Part shown: in pieces, positions 9,667 through 17,830 of the stretch
Position numbering within the stretch: the first letter of the stretch is position 1
How the letters are laid out: each line of letters starts with the position of its first letter
DNA from: Martinezella lusitana
GTDB lineage: Bacteria; Pseudomonadota; Alphaproteobacteria; Rhizobiales; Rhizobiaceae
Assembly (NCBI RefSeq): GCF_014207095.1
Contig: NZ_JACHBG010000025.1
Location: 19,499-83,498 of the forward strand
Length of the DNA: 64,000 bases
Direction: 5' to 3'
Translations under genes and position numbers: made by a program
Notes under the pieces: model-generated
Seen by the model: the letters and a program-made list of their open reading frames with translations, nothing else
Told to the model about the DNA's origin: nothing
The model's database searches: none

Positions 9667-10242
9667 TTAACCTCGTGAACCTTCGAAGCTCGGCGCTGTC
9701 GCCGAGCAGCGGCCACCGCTGCAGTTCTGCTGGTCCTGGTCTTCCGCGACCGTGAGATCTTCAGGAGGCGCTGCTGCGAGTGCCAAAGCGATCCGCGCGC
9801 CAACCGCCAAATCATCCTCGACGCCGAAAGCATGATGGAGGATTGCACCGTCTCTCCCGATCAACACAGACGACGGCGTGCCGCGCAGCCCATACCGACG
9901 CATGGTCACCGGAATGTCGGAGCCTTCCTCCGCAAGATCGACACCAACCGGCGACGTCAAACGATACTCGTGCAGGAAGGCTTTGAGGGTCGTCGGCGAC
10001 ATGGCCGCATGATGTTCGAAGACGGTATGGATGCCGATCACCTCCAGGTCGGTTTGACCGAACAGGCGCTCGATGCGTTTGACCTGCGGGATCGCCTCGG
10101 TCACGCAGCCAGGACACAGAAGCTGGAAGGTATGTAAGAAGATCGGTCGGCCGCGCAACCTCGCAGGAGAGAGTGGCTCTGAGACGTTGAACCATTCGCT
10201 GATGGCGAGTTCGGGCGCAAGTCGATGTGCAGCAGTTGCCAT
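9667..10242 (-). CDS. Redoxin / thioredoxin-fold protein with CPGC motif
   Basis: Thioredoxin-fold protein of 191 residues of the AhpC/TlpA type. Residues 43-46 are CPGC, placed like the peroxidatic or disulphide site (FLHTFQLLCPGC), and a cis-proline loop is visible at RGTPSSVLIG. The C-terminal tail carries a second pair, CSGGRC, perhaps a resolving disulphide. No signal peptide, so probably cytoplasmic. It lies 61 bases after a carboxymuconolactone-decarboxylase-like gene and directly before the amidotransferase gene; together they suggest a thiol/redox detoxification operon, which is inference. Confidence 0.8.
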   Translation of the reverse strand: MATAAHRLAPELAISEWFNVSEPLSPARLRGRPIFLHTFQLLCPGCVTEAIPQVKRIERLFGQTDLEVIGIHTVFEHHAAMSPTTLKAFLHEYRLTSPVGVDLAEEGSDIPVTMRRYGLRGTPSSVLIGRDGAILHHAFGVEDDLAVGARIALALAAAPPEDLTVAEDQDQQNCSGGRCSATAPSFEGSRG

Positions 10243-10303
10243 TGTTTTGATCCTTTTACCGAAAGCCAGGCGGACCAGAAGAGGCCCGCCCAGCGGTGAA
10301 CGC

Positions 10304-10852
10304 TTAGCGCGTAGCGCGCATCAGCTTCACGCCCGGAAAATCGACCGGTACATCGAGTGCGACGTTGATGTAGTTGGTGAACAGATTGAGCGCGATGTGG
10401 GCGATGATCTCGACGATTTCCTCGTCGTTGAAACCGGCACTGCGCAGCGCGTCGACATCCGTTGTGGCGAGGTCGGCGCGGTCCTCGACGACTTTGAGAA
10501 CGAACTGAAGCACGGCGGCGGTCCCGGGATCACCCGAACGTCCCGCCTGTGCCTCAGCCATATCCTCGGCGGTCGCACCTGCCTTGCGGCCCAAAGCCGT
10601 GTGAGCAGCGAGGCAATAGTTACAATTGTTGCGGTCGGCAATCGCAACGGCGATCTGCTCGCCAAGCTTGGCGCTGATCTTGCCGCCGCCAAGCGCTCCG
10701 AAGGAGCCCCACATGCTGGCAAGAGCCGCTGGCGAGTTCGCGACAGCCTTGAACATGTTGGGAACGACGCCAAAGGCGCCATTGATTTGTTGGAGCTGAT
10801 CGCCAACCATACCTGTTGCGCTTGCGGGATCAATAAGAGTAATTCTGCTCAT
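10304..10852 (-). CDS. Carboxymuconolactone decarboxylase family protein (AhpD-like)
   Basis: All-helical AhpD/CMD-fold protein of 182 residues. The redox motif is CNYCLAAH, the C-x2-C-x3-H arrangement of alkylhydroperoxidase-related proteins that act with thiol peroxidases. It precedes the CPGC redoxin gene, which fits a peroxide-reducing pair. Annotation as a peroxidase-related enzyme is from family knowledge; the physiological oxidant is unknown. Confidence 0.85.
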   Translation of the reverse strand: MSRITLIDPASATGMVGDQLQQINGAFGVVPNMFKAVANSPAALASMWGSFGALGGGKISAKLGEQIAVAIADRNNCNYCLAAHTALGRKAGATAEDMAEAQAGRSGDPGTAAVLQFVLKVVEDRADLATTDVDALRSAGFNDEEIVEIIAHIALNLFTNYINVALDVPVDFPGVKLMRATR

Positions 10853-11076
10853 GTTCTTTCTCTCTATTGGTCTGGAGGGGAGAATAAGCCGGTTCGTCGA
10901 TTGCAGTCGGCGGACCGGCGCGACAAGGATCGCATGGCAAGGCTCAGACCTACCTATGGGTTTGAGCCTGATGGCAACGACCTTGAAGAGGTTGAAATCG
11001 GTTGATGGCAGATGAGCGGGCCACAGTTGGCCCGGGAGCGATAAAGAGATCGGTCGGCGATAGTCGGAGCACGATA

Positions 11077-11757
11077 CTATTCCTTACCGCTTTGGGAATG
11101 GGGGTCGGTTAATCCCGCTTTAAAGGCAGTCCAGGCGGCAGCCCGGGCAGCAGGATCGGCTTCATGATGATCCTGACAATCAACACGGAGTTCTGACTGT
11201 CCGAAAGGCGCGTCCACGAAATGACAGTGATGCGGGCGCTCACTATCAGAATGTGCGTATGGTGAAAAAAATCGACAGGTCACGCACATGCGCTGGACCG
11301 GAATGGCGTCGCGCTCCTGCAGATGTCGGATCATTTTGATCAGGCAAAGGAGCAAATCCTCCTGCTCACCGCCATCAAGCGCCTCGACTGCCTGCGCAGC
11401 AAGACCGTCCTCAGCTTTGCCTGCCAAGAGCGCTTCGCTCCCCTCTGGCGTCAATCCAATACTCACCGCTCGCCCGTCTCTCGGATCTGGCGTCTTTCTC
11501 AGATAGCCTTTGCGCTCGAGGGCATTGATCGAGTCCGTTGCAGTGGGCTGCGAGACGCCGAGATGCGCGGCGATCTCTTTAACGGCGAGGCCGGTCCGCG
11601 CTCGCGCGGCAAGCAATGAGAGGATCGCAAACTGAGTCGGGTTGAGGGCGGTCGTCTTGGCGGCATTCCAATCGTCGACCCGCATCACCATGGCGATGCG
11701 GGAGAGGCCATCGCGGATGCGCAGATGAAGCGAGAGTGGGTTCTTCGATGGTTCCAT
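11077..11757 (-). CDS. MarR family transcriptional regulator with C-terminal Cys-rich extension
   Basis: Winged-helix MarR protein: LTPTQFAILSLLA-like start of the domain, recognition region LGVSQPTATDSINALERKGYL, wing KTPDPRDGRAVSIGLT. At 226 residues it is longer than the usual 140-160. The extension after about residue 140 has CVTCRFF and HHCHF, a Cys/His set that could bind a metal or a thiol-reactive ligand. A hairpin without a T-run lies just after the gene (11017-11034). A dyad at 11770-11782 sits 12 bases before its ATG and may be its own operator. It may also control the redox operon that follows, but no copy of the dyad is seen there. Confidence 0.85.
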   Translation of the reverse strand: MEPSKNPLSLHLRIRDGLSRIAMVMRVDDWNAAKTTALNPTQFAILSLLAARARTGLAVKEIAAHLGVSQPTATDSINALERKGYLRKTPDPRDGRAVSIGLTPEGSEALLAGKAEDGLAAQAVEALDGGEQEDLLLCLIKMIRHLQERDAIPVQRMCVTCRFFSPYAHSDSERPHHCHFVDAPFGQSELRVDCQDHHEADPAARAAAWTAFKAGLTDPHSQSGKE

Positions 11758-11769
11758 ACCTTCATTAAT

Positions 11770-11782
11770 ATAGGACTCCTAT
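11770..11782. promoter_or_regulatory. Inverted repeat, candidate MarR operator
   Basis: ATAGGACTCCTAT has perfect 6-base arms around a single C. A further copy of the core in the opposite orientation (GGAGTCCT) occurs at 11803-11810. Both lie just upstream of the MarR gene, as expected for autoregulation. Confidence 0.45.
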
Positions 11783-12142
11783 TTAAATGCAACTCTATTT
11801 TTGGAGTCCTTGGGCGTCTGCCATCGCTTGCAGATCGCACATGGAAGCGACCTCTGATGCTGTTAGGCAAAAATGCTCCGCTTGCGCTTTGCGCGATGAC
11901 AGATCGCTGTCTGCACCGAAAGAGGCTGCCGCCAAGCCGCAGCACCTCACCATCCCGTTTCATATCACCTGCGTCCTATTCGCCCGCACATTGCGAACAC
12001 GATGAACGTTCAGTACGAAACATGGAAACCGCCTTCATTGAAAGCCCAGGTTCTTCGCCTTGAGGGTATCAACTGGTGATCGGGAATTTATGCCGAGGCC
12101 GTTCCGTAAAGCCTGATATTAGGAAACCTGCAAACCTGCCGC

Positions 12143-12430
12143 TCAAAAACTGATGCGTGGACCGAAAGAGCCATAATAGCCGGGTGTCGATCCGCTTGGA
12201 GCCAGGTCATTATCTCGTTGGACTCTCTCTTCCCACCGCCGACGGTTTGCTGCCTTGTCTTTGGCATTAGCGGGATCCGTCGATCTGCTGGCGGCTACTG
12301 TAGCAGTTTGGCGACCGGTTCCGCCGCCTGTCGAGCAAGACGCAGCGAAAAGAGCGGGAAAAACTATCACAATGCCAAGGGCAATTGCCTTTGTGAGACT
12401 GTATTGGACCTGCGGCATAGACATCCCCAA
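12143..12430 (-). CDS. Small putative lipoprotein
   Basis: 95-residue protein with an N-terminal hydrophobic segment (AIALGIVIVFPALFAASC) ending in a plausible but weak lipobox (FAASC), then a polar, low-complexity mature part rich in Thr, Ala and Arg. The closing residues are YYGSFGPRISF. No recognised domain. An internal ATG at 12418 (MPQVQYSL) is an alternative start. Called as a gene because the signal-like N-terminus and codon use are convincing; function unknown. Confidence 0.5.
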   Translation of the reverse strand: MGMSMPQVQYSLTKAIALGIVIVFPALFAASCSTGGGTGRQTATVAASRSTDPANAKDKAANRRRWEERVQRDNDLAPSGSTPGYYGSFGPRISF

Positions 12431-12497
12431 TGCTCTCTTTGACTATCTACTATGAAGCGAGATGCTATTTGATCTTACGTCGAGTGGAAACCGAAGG

Positions 12498-12740
12498 CTA
12501 GTCGGATTCCCATCCGATGGACAGTGAGGCGAGCTGCTGCCCCCTTGTCCTGTGAGCCTGGTCCATCGTCATGCTTTCGTGGAGTGTCGGTCTACGAACT
12601 CGCTCCGCGGCCAAATTTCGCCGACTGCGCCATTTCGCACCCATGGACAGAAAAAGCTCGTTGGACAGTTCACCCAGATAGCGTGCGAGATCAACTCTGA
12701 CATAATTGTCCGAATAGCGCCGCCGGTGAACCAAAGCCAC
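12498..12740 (-). pseudogene. Relic of a HisKA_2/HWE-type histidine kinase
   Basis: An 80-codon open stretch starts with ALVHRRRYSDNYVRVDLA and continues RYLGELSNELFLSMGAKW. This matches, as I remember it, the helix just after the phospho-acceptor region of HisKA_2 kinases (histidine-arginine-Leu/Arg-Tyr, then YL..L...L..SMG). The sensor part and ATPase domain are absent, and it abuts the lactate permease relic, so it is a fragment. Confidence 0.45.
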
Positions 12741-12744
12741 AGCG

Positions 12745-13350
12745 GAAAATGCGGGCGCGCATCCTTTTGGGCGAGGTATTGGCCGCGGGTTCGGCGATAC
12801 AGATCGCCGGTCTTCCCGAGAACTGGCGTTACCTTGCTACGCCCGCTCTGTGGCTGTTCGCCGCGGCGTTCTGGTTTGCGCCGGGCACTCGGCAAAGGAG
12901 CCGTTGCGGCATGGGTATCGTGGCTGGGCGTCGCTGCCGTGACGAGATTGTTCGTCGTGCTTAGTAACATGATGGCTGCATCGGATATGGCCGCATTTCT
13001 GGCGAAGACATTGGCTGGCGCAGGAATGGCCTATCTGGATGCTGCCCCTTTCGTTGGAGCCGTCGGCGGGATCGTGACAGGTTCCATTGCCGGTGCGAAT
13101 GCAATATTCGCAACGACGCAGGCGGACATTGCCCGCTCGCTTGGAGTGAATGTCTGTGGTTCACGGCCATTCACAATGTGTCGGCACCTTTCCTGCTTGT
13201 GGCGCCGCCGGAAAAGATCGAAATGGTGGTGCATTTATCCCCGGCAGAGGCCTGCAAGCATCGCCGCGGATCCAGATGACGATTTTGTTCGTGGCCATGG
13301 CGATTGTTGCAATACCGACAATGATCAATGTCGTGCTCCCTATCATCTGA
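12745..13350 (+). pseudogene. Decayed L-lactate permease, C-terminal part
   Basis: Pieces of one LctP-family protein are spread over three frames. Frame 2 from 12749 reads ILLGEVLAAGSAIQIAG then LPENWRYLATPALWL. Frame 3 reads FLAKTLAGAGMAYLDAAPF and GAVGGIVTGSIAGANAIFA, the hallmark glycine-rich loop of lactate permeases. Frame 2 from 13157 reads WFTAIHNVSAPFLLVAPPEK, and frame 1 from 13276 gives the last membrane helix (MTILFVAMAIVAIP). At least three frameshifts and no N-terminal half, so it is not functional. Confidence 0.65.
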
Positions 13351-13524
13351 GGCATAGAGAAGCCACGCATCGGGTGCACAGGAGTGGGCCGAAGCCAATC
13401 TGCGACGCCGAGCGAGATCTACAGCATGGCCTGTTGAATTCCGCCTCGACTTCGCCCTTCGTTTCACCTGACGACGGCACGGCTGGACGAAAGCAGTCCT
13501 GAAACCAGGAGTTCATATTCTGGT

Positions 13525-13540
13525 ATCTTTCTGGCAAGAT
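13525..13540. promoter_or_regulatory. Candidate MarR operator, copy 1
   Basis: ATCTTTCTGGCAAGAT is an ATCTT-N6-AAGAT dyad 39 bases upstream of the MarR gene at 13580. It matches 13 of 16 positions of the perfect palindrome at 14656-14671, with the same arms and spacing. Confidence 0.6.
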
Positions 13541-13579
13541 AGCATGAAGAGTGTCTCGATTGCTCGAGTGAGGTTTTAA

Positions 13580-14080
13580 GTGAGTGACGCGATAGATGTT
13601 GCGCAGCGAGCGTGGAGCCGAGAGCGGCCCGACGTCGACAATTGGCCGGTCGGGGTAATCGGGCGCACCCAGCGCCTCGCCCGCCTTTTCGAAGATGAGC
13701 TTCAGACTTTTTTCCGGCAGTCCGGTTTGGATACGAGCGAGGTGGATATGCTGTTCACGTTGCGACGATCCGGTGCGCCATATGGATTGACGCCGACACA
13801 GCTCGTGAAATCGTTGATGGTTACCTCTGGCGCCGTTACAAAACGCATCAACCGTCTCGAAACCAAAGGGCTTGTCCAACGAATCCCCGCCAGTTTTGAC
13901 CGGCGTATCGTCCAGGTCCAATTGACCGAGCATGGTCTTGCAATGGTCGATCAGCTTTTCGCGCCACACATTGAGAATGAGGTGCAACTACTAAAGGGTC
14001 TCGATCGCGATAAGCTCGATCAACTTGCCGATCTCCTGCGGACACTCCTGCAGTCTCTTGGCGACACACAGCGCCTTTGA
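13580..14080 (+). CDS. MarR family transcriptional regulator
   Basis: 166-residue MarR protein. Helix-turn-helix region is LTPTQLVKSLMVTSGAVTKR, followed by INRLETKGLVQRIPASFDRR and the wing IVQVQLTEHG. Starts with GTG. It converges on the NTF2-like gene at 14139. A dyad 39 bases upstream and a near-identical palindrome before the NTF2-like gene make it likely that this regulator represses both itself and that gene. The ligand is unknown. Confidence 0.88.
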   Translation: MSDAIDVAQRAWSRERPDVDNWPVGVIGRTQRLARLFEDELQTFFRQSGLDTSEVDMLFTLRRSGAPYGLTPTQLVKSLMVTSGAVTKRINRLETKGLVQRIPASFDRRIVQVQLTEHGLAMVDQLFAPHIENEVQLLKGLDRDKLDQLADLLRTLLQSLGDTQRL

Positions 14081-14138
14081 ATCTAGCGTCACGCTCAAGG
14101 CGTCACCTCGCGGCGCAATCCTGCCGTTGCAAGCGCGG

Positions 14139-14561
14139 CTATTTTCGCAGGACGAGTTTGCCAGTGCGAGGATCCGTCAGCGTGACATTTTCGAGAGCCT
14201 TAATCAGCCACAGGCCTTCGTTGCAGGTCAACACTGCCTGGATCAAAGTATCCACCAAATGTGGTCCCGCCGGATGCTCAGCGCCGATCGTGAGCCTACT
14301 CCAGAAATGAACGACGGCTGCGTCACTGCCAACCGCAATCACATCGATCACTTCGTTCTCGAGTGTGGAATCCCTGTAAATCGTTTGGTGGATCGGAGCG
14401 TGGAGAGCAACAATTTCATCGGCCCCACGAACGAGGTGTCCGAACCGATTTACAAATGTCGCATCCTCATGAAACAGCCCTCCAAGCACAGTCATGTCAT
14501 GGGCGTTCCAAGCGGCTTGGAAAGCTCCAGCCACCATCTCCGGTCGGGTCATCTCGCTCAT
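14139..14561 (-). CDS. SgcJ/EcaC-like NTF2-fold protein
   Basis: About 140 residues of the DUF4440/SgcJ type, a cone-shaped NTF2 fold: AGAFQAAWNAHDMTVLGGLF, then HEDATFVNRFGHLVRGADEI with the usual Asp-Ala-x-Phe-Val turn, and VVHFWSRLTI near the middle. The frame is open further upstream to 14732, but ATG 14561 (MSEMTRPEM) begins at the conserved first helix. Family members include enzymes and ligand-binding proteins, so the activity is unknown. The palindrome at 14656-14671 lies upstream and links it to the neighbouring MarR gene. Confidence 0.75.
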   Translation of the reverse strand: MSEMTRPEMVAGAFQAAWNAHDMTVLGGLFHEDATFVNRFGHLVRGADEIVALHAPIHQTIYRDSTLENEVIDVIAVGSDAAVVHFWSRLTIGAEHPAGPHLVDTLIQAVLTCNEGLWLIKALENVTLTDPRTGKLVLRK

Positions 14562-14655
14562 CTCAGCTCTCACCAGCGTTCCAATCGCACTATCATCTGG
14601 CGGATCTGCGCATGAGGCTCTTCGTCCGCAACAGGATCCAATTATTCTTACATTT

Positions 14656-14671
14656 ATCTTACTAGTAAGAT
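14656..14671. promoter_or_regulatory. Perfect 16-bp palindrome, candidate MarR operator copy 2
   Basis: ATCTTACTAGTAAGAT is its own reverse complement. It sits about 95 bases upstream of the NTF2-like gene start, in an AT-rich stretch suited to a promoter. It shares arms and spacing with the dyad at 13525-13540 before the MarR gene. Confidence 0.65.
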
Positions 14672-14806
14672 ATAATGCAATAGACTTTTGGAGATGCCCT
14701 TGACGGCCAGCGTCAGAAGCGCGAGCAGTCAATATCCATTGGAGCTGTTTTCACTATGAGACGTCGCGCCATCCCACCGGCATCGCCTCGCTCACGGCGA
14801 CACCAT

Positions 14807-15535
14807 CTAGCTCGGTGACGCGTCTTCCCCATCAGCAGCTCTGCGAACCAGACGTGCAACCACCTCAGTGCGGTTTTGCGCCTGCAATTTGCGCATGATG
14901 TGCTGCAAATGCATCTTCACCGTATGCCCAGACAGATTGAGTTTTCCTGCAATTACCTTATTTGAGCAACCGCATTGCAACTCCGCGAGAACATCCGCCT
15001 CTCGGGGAGTGAAATCGGCAATCGCCAAATGCTGCGCCCTGACGTCCAGGCTTTTTTCAACCTCATTTCTGGACAGACTGTGATCGCTTGTGACAGCGCC
15101 CAAGAGTTGAGGGCAGAATGTTCCTCCCGCCAGAACGAGACGAAGGCCGGCAAGGGCAATGTCAATCGGAAGCGACGTCGAGAAAAAGCCGCGAATACCC
15201 ATTTTGAGCGCCTGACGGACGATGTCGGCATCATCCGTGCCCAGGAGCAATGTGATGGGAGCCTCGGGAAAATGTGCAACAATAGCTGCAAGATCATCGC
15301 GCAGACTTGCGCTCTCAACACCTCTGCCGGCCAGATCGAGTGCAATCAAACGCACCTCACATCCCAGGGCTTTATCGAGACTCTCAGTCGAGATCATATC
15401 GATAAAGCTCCAACCGGTGAGTTCACGCTCAAGAAGCCTCACCACAGTCGTCCGTGCCAGTGTGGAGTGCTGAATAACAACAATCGTCGGTGTATTGCGC
15501 CGCATTTGGCGCCTGGATTTGGCACTGTTGGACAC
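14807..15535 (-). CDS. LuxR-family response-regulator-like transcription factor
   Basis: 242 residues: a receiver-like N-terminal domain (TIVVIQHSTLARTTVVRLL ... RLIALDLAGRG, with the Asp at the phosphorylation position) and a C-terminal LuxR helix-turn-helix (FTPREADVLAELQCGCSNKV, then SGHTVKMHLQHIMRKL). The receiver lacks the usual acidic pair near its N-terminus (IQHST in place of DDH), so phosphorylation is doubtful. GTG 15535 is preferred because GGGGGAG lies 7 bases upstream. It ends the minus-strand side of the glycine-rich protein and type I secretion locus and may regulate it; that is inference. Confidence 0.85.
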   Translation of the reverse strand: MSNSAKSRRQMRRNTPTIVVIQHSTLARTTVVRLLERELTGWSFIDMISTESLDKALGCEVRLIALDLAGRGVESASLRDDLAAIVAHFPEAPITLLLGTDDADIVRQALKMGIRGFFSTSLPIDIALAGLRLVLAGGTFCPQLLGAVTSDHSLSRNEVEKSLDVRAQHLAIADFTPREADVLAELQCGCSNKVIAGKLNLSGHTVKMHLQHIMRKLQAQNRTEVVARLVRRAADGEDASPS

Positions 15536-16152
15536 CTGTGTGCTCCCCCGGGGGCTATCTCAGCCCAACAGCAGGACACATTATTCCCGTTATCGTTTCA
15601 TGTCATGGCATAAAAAAGAGGTACTATCGATATCAATAGTCTTATCTATCACGATAATTATCAAAACATACAATATGTGATAGAAATGCAACCAAAGACT
15701 GCATATTGAATGCGGTAGATTATTCATGGGTATATTTATATATGTAAATTGCCACATATGATCGAATTATTCGGATAACTCACGTTTATCAATTGAAGCA
15801 GGAACACTCCGAAACGCATTGAAAGTCATGAGAACTATATCAACTTTACCTTAAACGATCTTCATATCTATCTTGTTTTGATAGTATATATCAACTTAAA
15901 GCAGATACATCGACGAATGAGCACGCTGTATATCGACAGGATATAACGGCCTCCGTAAGTCGAGATCTTCGGCAATATCGATAGGCTAAGGGTTGAATTT
16001 TCGGTATCTCAGGGGATTTGTCCTACGGCACGAGTTCCGCCGAAAAGACGAAGGCATGGTAGAGAAAATGATGTAGCATATGCGTTGAAGAATTGCATGA
16101 AAAGTGGATTCGTGCCAGCTCTCCTGCGCAACGCGAGTGTGGCCGCTATCAA
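15536..16152. other. AT-rich intergenic region
   Basis: About 615 bases, clearly richer in A and T than the surrounding genes, with many TAT/ATA runs. No credible open frame. It holds the 5' region of the LuxR-type gene and follows the stop of the glycine-rich protein gene. Base composition suggests acquired DNA or a complex regulatory region. Confidence 0.6.
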
Positions 16153-17241
16153 TTAAGTATGAATTAGGCCCAGAATGTCATCGACGAGAGCAGAATGGGC
16201 ATCCGTAAGGTTGCCGCCTCCCCCGTGACCACCGATGCCAGCCAATTGAAGCGCATGCTGATCGTAGAGAACATGATCGATTTGTTGAGCGTCCGCCGTC
16301 CCGCCGGCGGGGACGGCGATGTTGATGGGGTGAAAATAGGCGAGATTGACGTCAACCATGCTGCCGGTTGACGATCCAACCCCGCCACCCCCACCCTCAT
16401 GGCCGCCGGTAAAAATCGTCCCTGACGATAGGTTGAAGCCACCGCCGTTGCCGCCAATGCCTGCAATCTGCGTTGCGCCCTGATCGAATATTGCATTGTT
16501 GGTCTGATGGGCCTCCGCCGAGCCGCCTGCAGCGCCCACGGCGATGTTGATCGGTGAGAAGATTGCGATGTTCACGTCGACCATGCTGCCAACGAAGTAG
16601 CCATCGCCACCGTGGCCCGCATAATTATCTCCGGTAAATGTCAGGGAAGTTCCGGGACTTAACGGCGAGTCGTGGCTCGCGATATTATGGTCTCCGCCCG
16701 AGCCACCAATACCGCCAATCTGGGTTGCTCCCTGCAGGAACACCGCGTTGTTCGATTGGTCAGCGTGAGCCACCGAACCAGGCCCGACGGCCACGGCAGC
16801 GTTGACGGGAGCAAACACCGCAACGTCGGAGCTTACAAGGCCACCGTAGAAGATGCCATTGCCTCCGGTGCCGGCATGATTGCCCTCACCGCCGTCGCCG
16901 ATGGCGATATTGCCGTTTCCACCATTCCCACCGATCCCGGCCATTTCGGTGGGGTGCTGATTGATGAGCGCGTCATTGCCCTGGAAGGCGTCAGCACCCG
17001 AATGGGGGCCTGCAATGGCCGCATTCGACGGCACGAAGGCAGCCAATGCGTTGCTGTTGATGACACCGTCGCTTATCCCGTCGCCACCGCTGCCGGCTGA
17101 ATTGTAGCTCGGACCAGAAGTAACATCCAATGGAAGCCAAGTTGGCACCAGAGCTAGATGCCCCGCCGCCAAACTGGAGGTAAGGTTCTGATCGGTGCCA
17201 GTTTTGGGCAAATCTTCCGATAAGGGACGAATTTCCGTCAT
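16153..17241 (-). CDS. Glycine-rich protein with four ~75-residue repeats, probable type I secretion substrate
   Basis: About 362 residues; not a family I can name. After a 50-residue leader come four imperfect repeats (DNA 17088-16867, 16866-16612, 16611-16390, 16389-16156). Each has a Gly-rich loop, a segment like VDVNIAIFSPINIAV, a polar run such as AHQTNNAIFDQGATQ, then I-A-G-I-G-G-N-G-G. No cleavable signal peptide. The C-terminus (DQHALQLAGIGGHGGGGN, SALVDD) is shared with the protein at 17831. ATG 17241 has GGAG 6 bases upstream. Type I transporter genes next door support export by that route. No RTX calcium nonapeptides are evident. Confidence 0.75.
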   Translation of the reverse strand: MTEIRPLSEDLPKTGTDQNLTSSLAAGHLALVPTWLPLDVTSGPSYNSAGSGGDGISDGVINSNALAAFVPSNAAIAGPHSGADAFQGNDALINQHPTEMAGIGGNGGNGNIAIGDGGEGNHAGTGGNGIFYGGLVSSDVAVFAPVNAAVAVGPGSVAHADQSNNAVFLQGATQIGGIGGSGGDHNIASHDSPLSPGTSLTFTGDNYAGHGGDGYFVGSMVDVNIAIFSPINIAVGAAGGSAEAHQTNNAIFDQGATQIAGIGGNGGGFNLSSGTIFTGGHEGGGGGVGSSTGSMVDVNLAYFHPINIAVPAGGTADAQQIDHVLYDQHALQLAGIGGHGGGGNLTDAHSALVDDILGLIHT

Positions 17242-17830
17242 CACCGTCTCCATTCCGCGGTCAACTGCGCGCCCCACCGAGCGTACAGCTTATGCAGCGT
17301 GAGTTGTCCCATCATTGTGCATCTGAATGTGGGAAAAGCAGAGCCTGCAATTCGTCTACATCCATTTGCCTAATACTCTAACCATTTGGCTGTCATGGAT
17401 GCGGGGCCTGCTGCAAGAGTTTGAGGGCGCTAGAATTAGAACTCCTGGTGCGCGCAGCCTCTTTCGCATGATCGGACATACTCGTTTTTCAGCCTAGAGG
17501 AAGATCTCCTTCGCCAAGCAAAGCCTGATCGGAACCCCTCAATTTAGCCCGTTGGCGCGGACGATCGCCGCGCGGAAAAGCGCGTCGCCTCGGACAGAGG
17601 GGGACACGATCATCACCAAGCCATCTTGTGCCAAATCATCAGGTACCACGTCAAAATGACGCTTTGTTGCCTCCAAGCATACGCCCGAAAGAACGTCGCC
17701 GAATATCTAGATAGCTCGCAGATTAAATCGCGGGTAATATTTACCTGCGGTTGTATTTACGGCGGTGAGATGCTGGACACCCACGCGGTAGAATGAACAC
17801 GTACCAAACGAGTTAGTAGGAGGGATATCG
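17242..17830. other. Intergenic region between the two glycine-rich protein genes
   Basis: About 590 bases between divergent genes. I see no convincing open frame or repeat. Promoters for both divergent genes should lie here; the plus-strand gene has a strong AGGAGGG ribosome binding site ending 6 bases before its ATG. Confidence 0.5.

Noticed and set aside
10073..11005. 310-codon plus-strand frame
   Set aside because: Covers the AhpD-like and redoxin genes on the other strand, which have clear family motifs.
16153..17241. RTX toxin or PE-PGRS protein
   Set aside because: No G-G-x-G-x-D-x-U-x nonapeptide series and no PE domain; only overall glycine richness is similar.
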